From: Cryobacterium sp. Y82
Lineage (GTDB): Bacteria > Actinomycetota > Actinomycetes > Actinomycetales > Microbacteriaceae
Direction: 5' to 3'
Length of the DNA: 64,000 nt
NCBI RefSeq assembly: GCF_002929495.1
Contig: NZ_PJJJ01000028.1
Span: 109,728-173,727, forward strand
A program made the translations under genes and the position numbers. Below the pieces are notes generated by a model that searched no databases, was not told where the DNA came from, and worked only from the letters and a program-made list of their open reading frames with translations. Shown piece after piece: positions 51,592 through 60,500 of this stretch; the first letter of the stretch is position 1; every line of letters begins with the position of its first letter.

Positions 51592-52910
51592 CGGGCTTCC
51601 ACTGCGATGCGCCGGTCGCCGAGAGCCAGCGTGTCGCCGACTTCGACGAAGGTGCGGCCATCGGTTTGCACAGCGGTGTCGGGCTGCCCCGAGCGGATGA
51701 GCACGGTTCCGTTCGTCGATTGGCGATCCCTCACCCAGAGTCGGGTGTCGTCGAGGCCGAAGCTCAGGTGCGTCTTGGAGATGGATTTGGTGTCGTCGAG
51801 GAACGGCACGAGCTGCGCCGGGCCGCCGTCGGGTGCGGCGGGATTGCGGCCGATGTGCCCGATTCCCGCTACCTCGATGGGTTCACCGGTATCGAGGCGC
51901 AGAGTCCATTGGCGCCGGGGCGAGACGGCGCGGGTCTCGTCGAGGTCCGGGTCGAGGTGCTGGTTGTCGCCGGGGCTGAGGGTAATGGCGGGTGTCAGGA
52001 ATGTCACGGGTGCCGCGGGTGTCAGGGGTGCCAGGGGTGCCGCGGGTGTCAGGGGTGCCGCGGGTGTCGGGGGGACCGCAAAACCCGGAACCGCCGAGAT
52101 GATGGCCGACGTCGTCGGTGCCGCGGGTACTATCCGTGCTGCAGGCAGTGCCCGTGCTGCAGGTGGTGCCGGAACGGGGTTGACACCGCGCAGTGGTGCG
52201 ATCACCGTCTCCAGTTGCGGTTCCGACAGCACCAGGTGCGACGCCGACTCCACCCCGTGTGACTCGGACTCCACGAGGAAGGAATCGGGATCGGGCAGGG
52301 GCCGTCGTCCGAACGGCTGGGGCACGAGCGGTGAGGGTGGTGCCGGAGGCGGCAGCAGTTGCCCGGCGCTCGCCGGGGATGCAGCGGCTGTGCGCGCCGC
52401 GACCGCGCCGAAGACGCGCTGCGCGGCATCCGTTCGCGCATTGATCATCCAGGTGCCTGAGGCTTTGTCGTGCCAGCCTCGGTTGGTGCCGGTGCCGTCG
52501 AACAGTGGCGAGAGCGGGCCGATGATGATGTAGGTACTGAGCGTGAAGACGATGTTGCGGCCGACGACGACGACGAAGCCGGGACCGCGGCTGTCGATAT
52601 CCATTCCCGGCTGCACGCGTACCAGACGCACACCGGTGGCTTTCATTCCCGGGGTCTGGCCGCGGCTCAAGCGCACCCAGTAACAGATGACGAGGGCGAT
52701 TGCGCCGAGTAAAAAGATGACGACACCGAGGTAATAGGCCGAGGAAGAGGAAGCGAACAGGAATAGGAATAGGACGAGGTACAGCGCGAGGCTGACCCCG
52801 CCCAGGATGAGGCTGTCGAGCAGGTAGGCGCCCAAGCGCGCCCCGATGCTGGCGTTCTCCTGGCCGGTGTGAGCAAAAGAGCCGCCGTAGGTATGGAGTT
52901 GCTGGGTCAT
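51588..52910 (-). CDS. RDD membrane domain fused to FHA domain
   Basis: This 440-aa protein has RDD-type TM helices in residues 15-150 (GARLGAYLLDSLILGGVSLA, LALYLVLFLFLFASSSS.., and RGQTPGMKATGVRLVRVQPG, with the family Arg/Asp signature). Residues 160-330 are a Pro/Ala-rich linker with a 9-bp DNA repeat. The C-terminal FHA domain starts near 345 (IGHIGRNPAAPDGG; SISKTHLSFGLDD; STNGTVLIRSG). ATG 52910 overlaps the transglutaminase stop; an upstream Met at 52925 is less likely. It brings FHA recognition to the membrane. Confidence 0.87.
   Translation of the reverse strand: MTQQLHTYGGSFAHTGQENASIGARLGAYLLDSLILGGVSLALYLVLFLFLFASSSSAYYLGVVIFLLGAIALVICYWVRLSRGQTPGMKATGVRLVRVQPGMDIDSRGPGFVVVVGRNIVFTLSTYIIIGPLSPLFDGTGTNRGWHDKASGTWMINARTDAAQRVFGAVAARTAAASPASAGQLLPPPAPPSPLVPQPFGRRPLPDPDSFLVESESHGVESASHLVLSEPQLETVIAPLRGVNPVPAPPAARALPAARIVPAAPTTSAIISAVPGFAVPPTPAAPLTPAAPLAPLTPAAPVTFLTPAITLSPGDNQHLDPDLDETRAVSPRRQWTLRLDTGEPIEVAGIGHIGRNPAAPDGGPAQLVPFLDDTKSISKTHLSFGLDDTRLWVRDRQSTNGTVLIRSGQPDTAVQTDGRTFVEVGDTLALGDRRIAVEAR
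52009..52071. repeat. 9-bp tandem repeat, 7 units, in the RDD-FHA gene
   Basis: Seven units of GGTGYC(A/C/G)(C/G)G run from 52009 to 52071. They encode Pro/Ala-rich (PLTPAAPLA-type) linker sequence in frame. A second repeat-bearing linker in the same operon as the 12-bp repeat. Confidence 0.85.
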
Positions 52911-55291
52911 GATGTTCGTCTCCACTTTTTGGCGAGGGTGATCAGGCGGGGCGAGCGGGGGCTACGAAAGATTTGGGGCTGGGTGAGGCTCTGGGCGCGG
53001 GTACTCCACCCGGCCAGAAACGACCGCACAGAGTGCCGGGCACGCAGCCGCGCCCAGCCGCGCACGGATTCGTGAAGGGTAGCGACGATGCCGTCGACCT
53101 CGGTCCAGAACTCGGTGAGCTGCTGCTCCGTCGGATCGACCGGGCCGAATACTCCCGTATCGACGCGGGCGGCGAGCGTGGTCAAGCCCGCTTCGGGGTA
53201 GCGCTCGGCGAGCGTGCGGCACCCCTCCTGACGGGTGGCACCGGGCACCAGGGTCAGCCCGAGGTCGGTCGCCGTGTCGACGACCTCGCTCCAGCCACCG
53301 CTCAGCCGGTCGACGGGCCGCGGTGCGCGCGCCCGCAGTCGACGGCGACGCCGGCGCAAACCAGCCACGAGCAGCCCCGGGCCGAGCAGCACCAGAAGCA
53401 GCGTTAACACCCCGCCGCTGATGCCGGCGACCAGCCAGGCCGTCGACCAGAGATCGGTGTTCTCGTCGACGGGCGCGTCGTCGGCGAGCACGTCGGGCGG
53501 CAACTCCACCGTCGCCAGCGGCGGCAGGGGCGGTTGCAGAACCTGTGCCTGTGGCTCGCTTTTGGGCTTGGGCTGCTCGGCCTGCGGAATCTGATCGGTC
53601 GGCGGTGTCGGATCGAAGGTGACCCAGCCGACCCCGTCGAAGGCCACCTCGACCCAGGCGTGCAGGTCGGCGCCAGTGATCGCGAGGTCGCCGGCAGCGG
53701 TATCAGCTTCGGCGGGGTAGAAACCCATCACCACCCGGGCCGGAATGCCGAGTTGGGACACCTGCAGGGCCATCGCCACGGCGTATTGTTCGTCGTCACC
53801 GATCAGCTGTTCGCCGCCGAGCAGCACACCGATCCGCTCCGCCCCGTGACCGGCCCGGGAGACGGTCTCGCCCTCGAGCCCGTGGCTGAAGAACCCGCCG
53901 GTGTGCAGGGCGGTTTCAATGGCGCGCACCTGGTCGATGGGGGTTGCGGCGTCGGTGATGGCGGCATCCGCTGTGGTCGACACGATTTCGGGAACCAGCA
54001 CGGACTCGGGCATCGACAGGGTGGCGGCCTGCCGGGTGGCCAGCTGTTCGTCCGTGTAACTCGGCGGCATGATGACCGTGGCGGTGTAGGTGTCGCCCTG
54101 CTGCAATCCGAGGGTGGAGACGGCCACGCCGGTAGTGCGGTTGTAGTGCAGGCCCGCGGCGAGCTGAGCGGCACGGGCATTTCCAGCGTGCATCACAGTG
54201 AGTGCTGTCAGATACCCGGCATCGGGCACCCACACACCGGTAAGCGCGTCGATAGTGACGCTGAGGGTTGCCGGGGTTCCGGCGCGGGTGTCGGTGATGC
54301 TGGTGCCGACCCGCGCGAATGTGCCCGATCCCGCGCTGCCATCGCCGGAGACGTTGAAGACCATACCGTCGAACCGGTCCAGGGTAGCCAGACGCAACCG
54401 GGCGCCGGCGGGCAGCCCGTTCACGGTGAAGAGCGTTTGGTCGGCGTAGTCGCGCACGTACTTACGAAAGCCCACCAGGGGGCTCGGGTAGGCTCGCAGG
54501 TCGAGCGGCGGCACGATGGTATCGCGCAGCACCTGCCGGGCAGTCGCGGGCTCGACGACGCTGCCCACACTGACCCCTACCACCAGGCCGCAGACCAACA
54601 GGGCGGAGCCGGCGGCCAACCCACGAAAGCGTAGCCGGCGCTCGCTCGCCGGGTCGAAAGTGGCGGCTGCACCGCTAGTGGTGCTGCTGGACTGCGCGTT
54701 GCGGCGTGCGGTGAGGCGCCAGGCGGTCCAGGCGATGGCAATGACCGCGAACAGGATGCCGCGCAGCAGGGGCAGCACGGTTTCGTGGGTGCCAAAGCCG
54801 ATCGACACGGTGAACAGGGCGGCTGCGGGCAGCAGGGCCAGGGTCGGCCGGCTCAGCCGCAGGGCGAAACTGCCGGCCAACACAGCATTGATCAGCGCGG
54901 CGAGGTAAGGCACGATCAAAAGGCCTTCGAATCCGGCGACCGGTGCCGGGGCGGTGAGCAGCTGCTTCCATGAGAACACGACGCCGAGGGCCAGTTCACG
55001 CAGGGTATCGAGGGTGGGAACCACGCCGGCGATCGTGCTCGTACGCAGAGCCAGCACCCCGCCGAAGACAAAGTAGGTGAGCGCGGCCGCAACGGCGAGC
55101 GTGAGTGTTCCCCAGCGTAGGCGGGCGCCGAGCCACGCGAGGCCGAGCCCCAGGAGCGCGCCGCCGAGGCCGGCCAACAGGTAATCGGTTCCGCCAAAGA
55201 CTGGGCCGAAGCCGGCCACACCGAGGCCGAGCAGCAGTACGAGCGCGAGAATATCTCCCAGCTGCGCGTGTCCGGCGCGGTCGGCGTTCAT
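52907..55291 (-). CDS. TgpA-like membrane transglutaminase
   Basis: This 794-aa protein begins with about six TM helices (residues 10-195; LGDILALVLLLGLGVAGFGP, LLAGLGGALLGLGLAWLGAR) followed by a large external domain. The transglutaminase-like core is near residues 540-600: EQYAVAMALQVSQLGIPARV, VMGFYPAE, then TGADLHAWVEVAFDGVGWVT and FDPTPPTD, with His and Asp of the triad. The position of the catalytic Cys reads Y-A-V-A where C is expected, which may mean loss of activity. A C-terminal TM and a DUF4129-like tail follow. ATG 55291 overlaps the DUF58 stop. Confidence 0.87.
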   Translation of the reverse strand: MNADRAGHAQLGDILALVLLLGLGVAGFGPVFGGTDYLLAGLGGALLGLGLAWLGARLRWGTLTLAVAAALTYFVFGGVLALRTSTIAGVVPTLDTLRELALGVVFSWKQLLTAPAPVAGFEGLLIVPYLAALINAVLAGSFALRLSRPTLALLPAAALFTVSIGFGTHETVLPLLRGILFAVIAIAWTAWRLTARRNAQSSSTTSGAAATFDPASERRLRFRGLAAGSALLVCGLVVGVSVGSVVEPATARQVLRDTIVPPLDLRAYPSPLVGFRKYVRDYADQTLFTVNGLPAGARLRLATLDRFDGMVFNVSGDGSAGSGTFARVGTSITDTRAGTPATLSVTIDALTGVWVPDAGYLTALTVMHAGNARAAQLAAGLHYNRTTGVAVSTLGLQQGDTYTATVIMPPSYTDEQLATRQAATLSMPESVLVPEIVSTTADAAITDAATPIDQVRAIETALHTGGFFSHGLEGETVSRAGHGAERIGVLLGGEQLIGDDEQYAVAMALQVSQLGIPARVVMGFYPAEADTAAGDLAITGADLHAWVEVAFDGVGWVTFDPTPPTDQIPQAEQPKPKSEPQAQVLQPPLPPLATVELPPDVLADDAPVDENTDLWSTAWLVAGISGGVLTLLLVLLGPGLLVAGLRRRRRRLRARAPRPVDRLSGGWSEVVDTATDLGLTLVPGATRQEGCRTLAERYPEAGLTTLAARVDTGVFGPVDPTEQQLTEFWTEVDGIVATLHESVRGWARLRARHSVRSFLAGWSTRAQSLTQPQIFRSPRSPRLITLAKKWRRTS

Positions 55292-56592
55292 TCGTTCACC
55301 CGGCGCATACCGAACGGAAGGTCGTCCAGGGCGCCGACCGTCAGCACCGTCGTTTCGGCGATCGCTCGCCGCGATAGGGGCGCTCCGGTTTCGCAACGCA
55401 CTGCGATCACCCGAACGCCGCTCGGCAGATGGCTGGCCGCCGACCGAATTCGGGTCGGCTCCACCGTGCTGCCGAACACCAATACCACAACGGATGCGTT
55501 CGGCACCCGCACGCCGGTCTGCCGCGCCAACTGCACGATGTCGGCCCTCGATCCGCCGGCCTCGATCGCCGACAGCCCGTCAAGCAGGCGTTTTCCGGTT
55601 TGGCTAGGCAGAATCTGCTCCTGCGCGAGCACCGTCAACTGCTTCTCCTCGGTGAGGGCCTGCAACCCGAGGGAGCCGCAGATCGACACGGCCAGCTCGA
55701 ACTCGTCGATGGCGGCCGGGCCGGCCGTGGCATCCGTCGCCGTTGTAGCGTCGGTGGGCTTATAGTCGAGCGGGTTGCGGCTGAGTGCGATGGCCAGGTG
55801 GGAGCGCCGGGTCTCTTCGAACTGGCGCACCATGATGGTTCCGGTGCGTGCAGAAGAGCGCCAGTGCACGTTGCGCAGGTCGTCGCCCGGCACGTACTCG
55901 CGCAGGGCATGGAACGAGACATCGTCGTTGCTGAGGTCGCTCGTTGGTAGGCCCTCGAGGTCGCGCAGAAACCCGGAGCTCGAGCCATCGAGGTGCACGG
56001 TGCGCGGGTGTACAAAGAGGTCCTCGGCCGGAGTCCAGCCGATGACCCGGCGGAACAGGCCGAGTGCGTCGCCGCGCACCGAGCGCACCGGCCCCACCGA
56101 CAGCACCGTACGACGTTGGGTTGGAATCGTGAAGAGATCCTCGTGCTCGGCGCCGGGAACGAGGCGCGGGAGCGCAAAGGAAGCGAGCCCGGCGCCCACG
56201 GGCAGCTCGACGCGCGCGGGCAGCATCGTTCGGGTGGAGGGGTTGGTGACGCTCACGCTGCCGACTGCGCGCTCGCCGACGACAACGTGCGTGTTGGCCA
56301 GGTCCAAGGCGATCTTGTAGGCACTGCGCCCGAGCATGAACGGTACGGCGAGCACGAGCAGCAGGACGCCCACGATCGCGAGAGCAGTGAATTCCTTCCA
56401 GCCGTAGCGAACACCCAAAATCCAGCCCAGAGCGGATGCCCCGAGCACGGTCCAGCCGAACGCGGTCAGCACCGCGAGCATCCGCTTGAGGCGAAGCCAG
56501 AGGGGTTGCAGAACCGGCCACGCCGCCCCGAGCCAGAGCGCGCGCAGCGGAGCCAGCCGGCTCGGCGTGATCTGGTCCCCCGCACCGCTCAT
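55288..56592 (-). CDS. DUF58-family protein
   Basis: This 434-aa protein has two N-terminal TM helices (LAVLTAFGWTVLGASALGWI; FTALAIVGVLLLVLAVPFML), a beta-rich domain and the DUF58 signature FHALREYVPGDDLRNVHWRS followed by SARTGTIMVRQFEETRR. It ends with a VWA-like domain. DUF58 proteins pair with MoxR ATPases and transglutaminases, as here, and are thought to work as chaperone/assembly partners at the membrane. Overlaps moxR stop by 4 bp. Confidence 0.9.
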   Translation of the reverse strand: MSGAGDQITPSRLAPLRALWLGAAWPVLQPLWLRLKRMLAVLTAFGWTVLGASALGWILGVRYGWKEFTALAIVGVLLLVLAVPFMLGRSAYKIALDLANTHVVVGERAVGSVSVTNPSTRTMLPARVELPVGAGLASFALPRLVPGAEHEDLFTIPTQRRTVLSVGPVRSVRGDALGLFRRVIGWTPAEDLFVHPRTVHLDGSSSGFLRDLEGLPTSDLSNDDVSFHALREYVPGDDLRNVHWRSSARTGTIMVRQFEETRRSHLAIALSRNPLDYKPTDATTATDATAGPAAIDEFELAVSICGSLGLQALTEEKQLTVLAQEQILPSQTGKRLLDGLSAIEAGGSRADIVQLARQTGVRVPNASVVVLVFGSTVEPTRIRSAASHLPSGVRVIAVRCETGAPLSRRAIAETTVLTVGALDDLPFGMRRVNE

Positions 56593-57563
56593 GCCGCAGG
56601 CTTTCTGGCCTGGGGCGCGGCCACATCGGCAAGAACACGGGTGATGATCTTCTCCGCCGTCATCCCTGAGAACTCTGCCTCGGGGTCGAGCACGAGCCGG
56701 TGCGTCCAGACTGCGGCGGCCAGGTCTTTTACGTCGTCGGGCAGCACGAAGTTGCGGCCCTGTGCGGCGGCCCAGACCTTGGCGGCCCGAATCATGGAGA
56801 GTGCCCCGCGCACCGACACCCCCACCCGGGTTTCGGCGGCCAGTCGGGTCTCCTGGGTGAGCTCGGCGACGTAGCGCAAGATGGCGGCGTCGGTGTGCAC
56901 GCTCGATGCGAGGTCGGCCATGTCAGCCACCGCACTCGTGGTGATCATCGCGGTGAGGCCGGCTGCCGGGTTGCGGTTGGCTGCGCCGGCCAGGATCAGC
57001 TCGGTCGAGGCGAGGTCGGGGTAGCCAATCGACGTCTTGATGAGAAAGCGGTCGAGCTGGGCCTCTGGCAGTCGGTAGGTGCCGGCCTGCTCGATCGGGT
57101 TCTGGGTGGCGATCACCATGAAGGGCCGCCCAACTTCGTGACCGATGCCGTCCACAGTGATGCGGCTCTCTTCCATCACCTCGAGCAGTGCCGACTGGGT
57201 TTTCGGGCTCGCCCGGTTGATCTCATCGGCGAGCACGATCGACGCGAAGATGGGGCCACGGTGAAACTCGAACTTGTGGCTCTGCTGGTCATAGATGGTG
57301 ACGCCGGTCACGTCGCTCGGCAGCAGGTCCGGTGTGAATTGAATGCGATTGTTGGTGCCCTGCACGGTCGCGGCGAGGGCCTTGGCGAGGGACGTTTTGC
57401 CGGTGCCGGGGGCATCCTCGAGCAGCACGTGACCCTCGGCGAGCATCGCCGTGAGGACGAGGCGAATTACCTGGTTCTTGCCGAGCACGGCGAGGCCCAC
57501 GTTGTCGACGAGCCGTCCGAACGTTTCGGCAAACCAGGTCGCTTGTTCTGGTGTCATGGTCAT
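56589..57563 (-). CDS. MoxR-family AAA+ ATPase
   Basis: This 324-aa protein has Walker A LLEDAPGTGKTSLAKALAAT, Walker B SIVLADEINRASPKTQSALL, sensor 1 FMVIATQNPIEQAGTYRLPE and sensor 2 region RGALSMIRAAKVWAAAQGRN. MoxR ATPases act as chaperones that mature metal- or wall-associated protein complexes with DUF58/VWA partners. ATG 57563 (TMTPEQATWFAETFGRLVD) is chosen; the longer frame to 57668 reaches into the giant gene's end and is shadow sequence. Confidence 0.92.
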   Translation of the reverse strand: MTMTPEQATWFAETFGRLVDNVGLAVLGKNQVIRLVLTAMLAEGHVLLEDAPGTGKTSLAKALAATVQGTNNRIQFTPDLLPSDVTGVTIYDQQSHKFEFHRGPIFASIVLADEINRASPKTQSALLEVMEESRITVDGIGHEVGRPFMVIATQNPIEQAGTYRLPEAQLDRFLIKTSIGYPDLASTELILAGAANRNPAAGLTAMITTSAVADMADLASSVHTDAAILRYVAELTQETRLAAETRVGVSVRGALSMIRAAKVWAAAQGRNFVLPDDVKDLAAAVWTHRLVLDPEAEFSGMTAEKIITRVLADVAAPQARKPAA

Positions 57564-57591
57564 GAGTTGCTTCCCCTTGGGCCTGTCGTGA

Positions 57592-60500
57592 TCATGGAAT
57601 GTAAACCTTCGCCGTCGTGACCTGGCCGACAACCTCGATGTAGACCCAACCGGTTCTCCAGAGCACATTGCAAGTGCCGATCGTGCCGTTCGCTGGAACG
57701 TTCATGTCGGCTGAAAAAATCATGGCGCCGCCGTTTTCGTCGGCGAAACACTTCACGGTGTATCGTCCGGCCGGAAAATTTCTGGTGTTGAGGTTGAGAG
57801 TGTAATGATTGTTGCCGGTCGAAGCTCCTTGAGACGCCGTGGCACTCATCGGGTTGCTCTGCCCTGACCACGTCTCCGTCGAGGTGCCGGCCTCATTGCC
57901 ATAGGTCACCGTGATCGATGTTGTCTCGCTCGCGGCGAGCCCGCCATTCGTGGCCTGAGCGTTGCCAGCGCCGTCCACGCCGTGGCTCGAGGACGTCAGC
58001 GCGCGACCGTTGCCGTTGACATTCCAGATGAACTGAACGGCTCCGTCCTGGCGGTTCACTGCCTGCAGGGTGATGATCGGCTTGCCGAACGGCACCACAG
58101 TGTTCGACGTGCCGGCGGTGCCGGGCGAGACACCATCCACCGTCGACGTCGCCCAGACATCCACGGAGTACCCGGTACCGTTGCTCAGACCGCCGATGGT
58201 GCCGCCGCCCGCGGCAAACGTTCCCGTGGCGCCGGTCTGGTTGACCCGATAATGGTAGGTCAGTTCGCTCGAACGGGTACCGTTCGCGGCGCCGGCCGTG
58301 AAGGTTACAGCCACGGCCGTATCCTTGGGAGTGGCCACCACGCTGGTGGGAGCGCCGGGCGGCACCGCGCCGCGCCGTGCGGTCGACGCTGCGCTTGCCA
58401 GGGAGTCGCCGGCCTTGTTGCGGGCGCTGACAGTGAAGGTGTAGTCGGTTTCGGACGCCGCGACCGCCACGTTGGCGCTCGTAGCCGACACGGGCAGGCT
58501 GCTCACGACGGCGCCGTTCTGCAGGGAATTGAGGGTATAACCGGCGATCACATCGCCGTTGTTCTCCGGCGCAACCCAGCTCACCGAAATCTGGGCCTGG
58601 CTGCCCACGGCCGTCGCCGGTGTCGTGGTCGGCGCTACTGGCGCATAGGGAACGCCGGCCGGCACCACCGCGCTCGAGAACGAGCTCCAGTCGCTCGGCT
58701 CCGGGGCGCGGTTGACCGCCTGCACCCGCACTGTGTACGCGACGCCGTTCTGCAGGCCGTCCCAGGTGAGCGAATTGCCCGTCGCGGTGCGCCGCAGGTC
58801 CCAAAACCGTGGCAGCGGCGAAATTTCGAGCAGGTACGACTCGACCGCGCTGCCCGTGCTGGTGGGCGTGACCCAGGACACGTCGAGGGCGCCATCGCCA
58901 AAGACCAGGGTTGGCGGCTGCGGAACGTCGGGTCGGGCGTCTGGCCTGGCCACGGCCGACGCCGGCGAAGCGTCGGACTCGCCGACCGCGTTCCTGGCTG
59001 TCACCGTAAAGCTGTACTCGGTGTCATTGGTGAGGTTCGCAAGGGTGCAGGTCGTCGAGGCGCACTCCTGGGAAAAGCCCGACGCCGACACGGTATACCC
59101 AGTTATTTCGGCGCCGTTATTGCTCGGCGGTGTCCACGACAGCACAACCGTGCGATCCTGAATCGACGTCACGCTCGGGGTGGATGGGGCGTCGGGCCGG
59201 CCCTGCACGGTCAGGCGAATGCGGCCCTCGACCTCACGCTCGGTGTCATTCGTCGCGTCGGTCACCCGGTAGCGCACCACCATCGTGCCGATGAAATCAC
59301 TCGCGGGGGTCACTACCACGTCGCTTCCCGCGACGGATGCTGTACCCGTGCCGGTCTCCACGGTCGCCGAAAGCAGACGCAGCGCTTCGGCCGGGAACGG
59401 ATTTGTATCGTTGGCCAGAACCGACACGGTCACGGCCTTGCCCTGCTTCGCCTCCGGCACAGAGTCATCCGTCGTTGTGGCGAGGGGGCGCGTCGAGGCG
59501 ATGACGCTCAGCTGCAGGGTGGCTGCGACCGGGGCGGTCGTTCCGTCGTTGATGAGCAACGACAGCGCACCGGATTGGCCCTTGGACGTGCTCGGATCGG
59601 CACTTGCCGACAGGGTCTGGCCGGTGATCGAGGCGGTAAAGCCAGCAGGCACCGCACCGTCGATGCGAAAAGCGAGCTTCTGGAGGTCGCCGGGGTCGGC
59701 ATCCGTTGCCATGGCGCCCAGGTCGACCGTGATCGCGTTTTCACCGGGGGCGACCTCGACGGTTCCGCCGACGAAAGTGGGCGGCTGGTTGTTGGGGGCG
59801 AGCACAGTGATGGGGATCATCAGGATCGCGGTGCGGCCGGCCGGGTCGTCGGGGCCCGAGCCGTCGGTCACTTCAAAGCTCACGGCTTCTGCGCCGAAAT
59901 AACCCTCCGCTGAGGTATAGACGAGAGTGTCCTCGCTCTGTATCAGCGAATCCCCGTTGCCATGGGTCGCCGAGACCTTGTCGGCCACGGTGATGCGTGC
60001 GGTCTTTCCCGCTGCCACTGTCACGAAATCATTGAGGGCCAGGGTCACCGTCTCGCCGCTTTTCACTTCGACGGGATTCACTCCCTGGGTGAGCGTGGGG
60101 CGCTGGTCGTCGAGCCCCGGCACGAGCATGAACGCGCTGGCCTCGAGACCATCAGCGTCGGTAATCGTATAGCGAATGATCTGGGCGGTTGCCGCGAGAT
60201 CAACCCGTATGAGGCCGTCGGTGGTGACCGTGGCCGCCGGATCGTCGGTCGACAGGTTGAGGTCGGCGGCCGAGCCGTCGGGATCTTCATCGTTGTCGAG
60301 AACGGGGATATCGACGCTGGTCCGCTCGGTCACATCGGCCGCGACCAGGCGGTCGTCGCGAGCTATGGGGGCCAGCAGAGGGGCATCCGCTGTAATGCTC
60401 AACTGCAGGGTGCCGATCGCGGTTGCCCCCCAGGGATCGGCGACGGTGTACTGAATGCTGAACTCGCCCGGCTGAGTGGGTGTCTGCAGCACGATGCGTT

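Noticed and set aside
57982..59913. 643-codon plus-strand ORF inside the giant repeat protein
   Set aside because: Long only because of GC-rich antisense codons; text is Arg/His/Gly-rich without domains.
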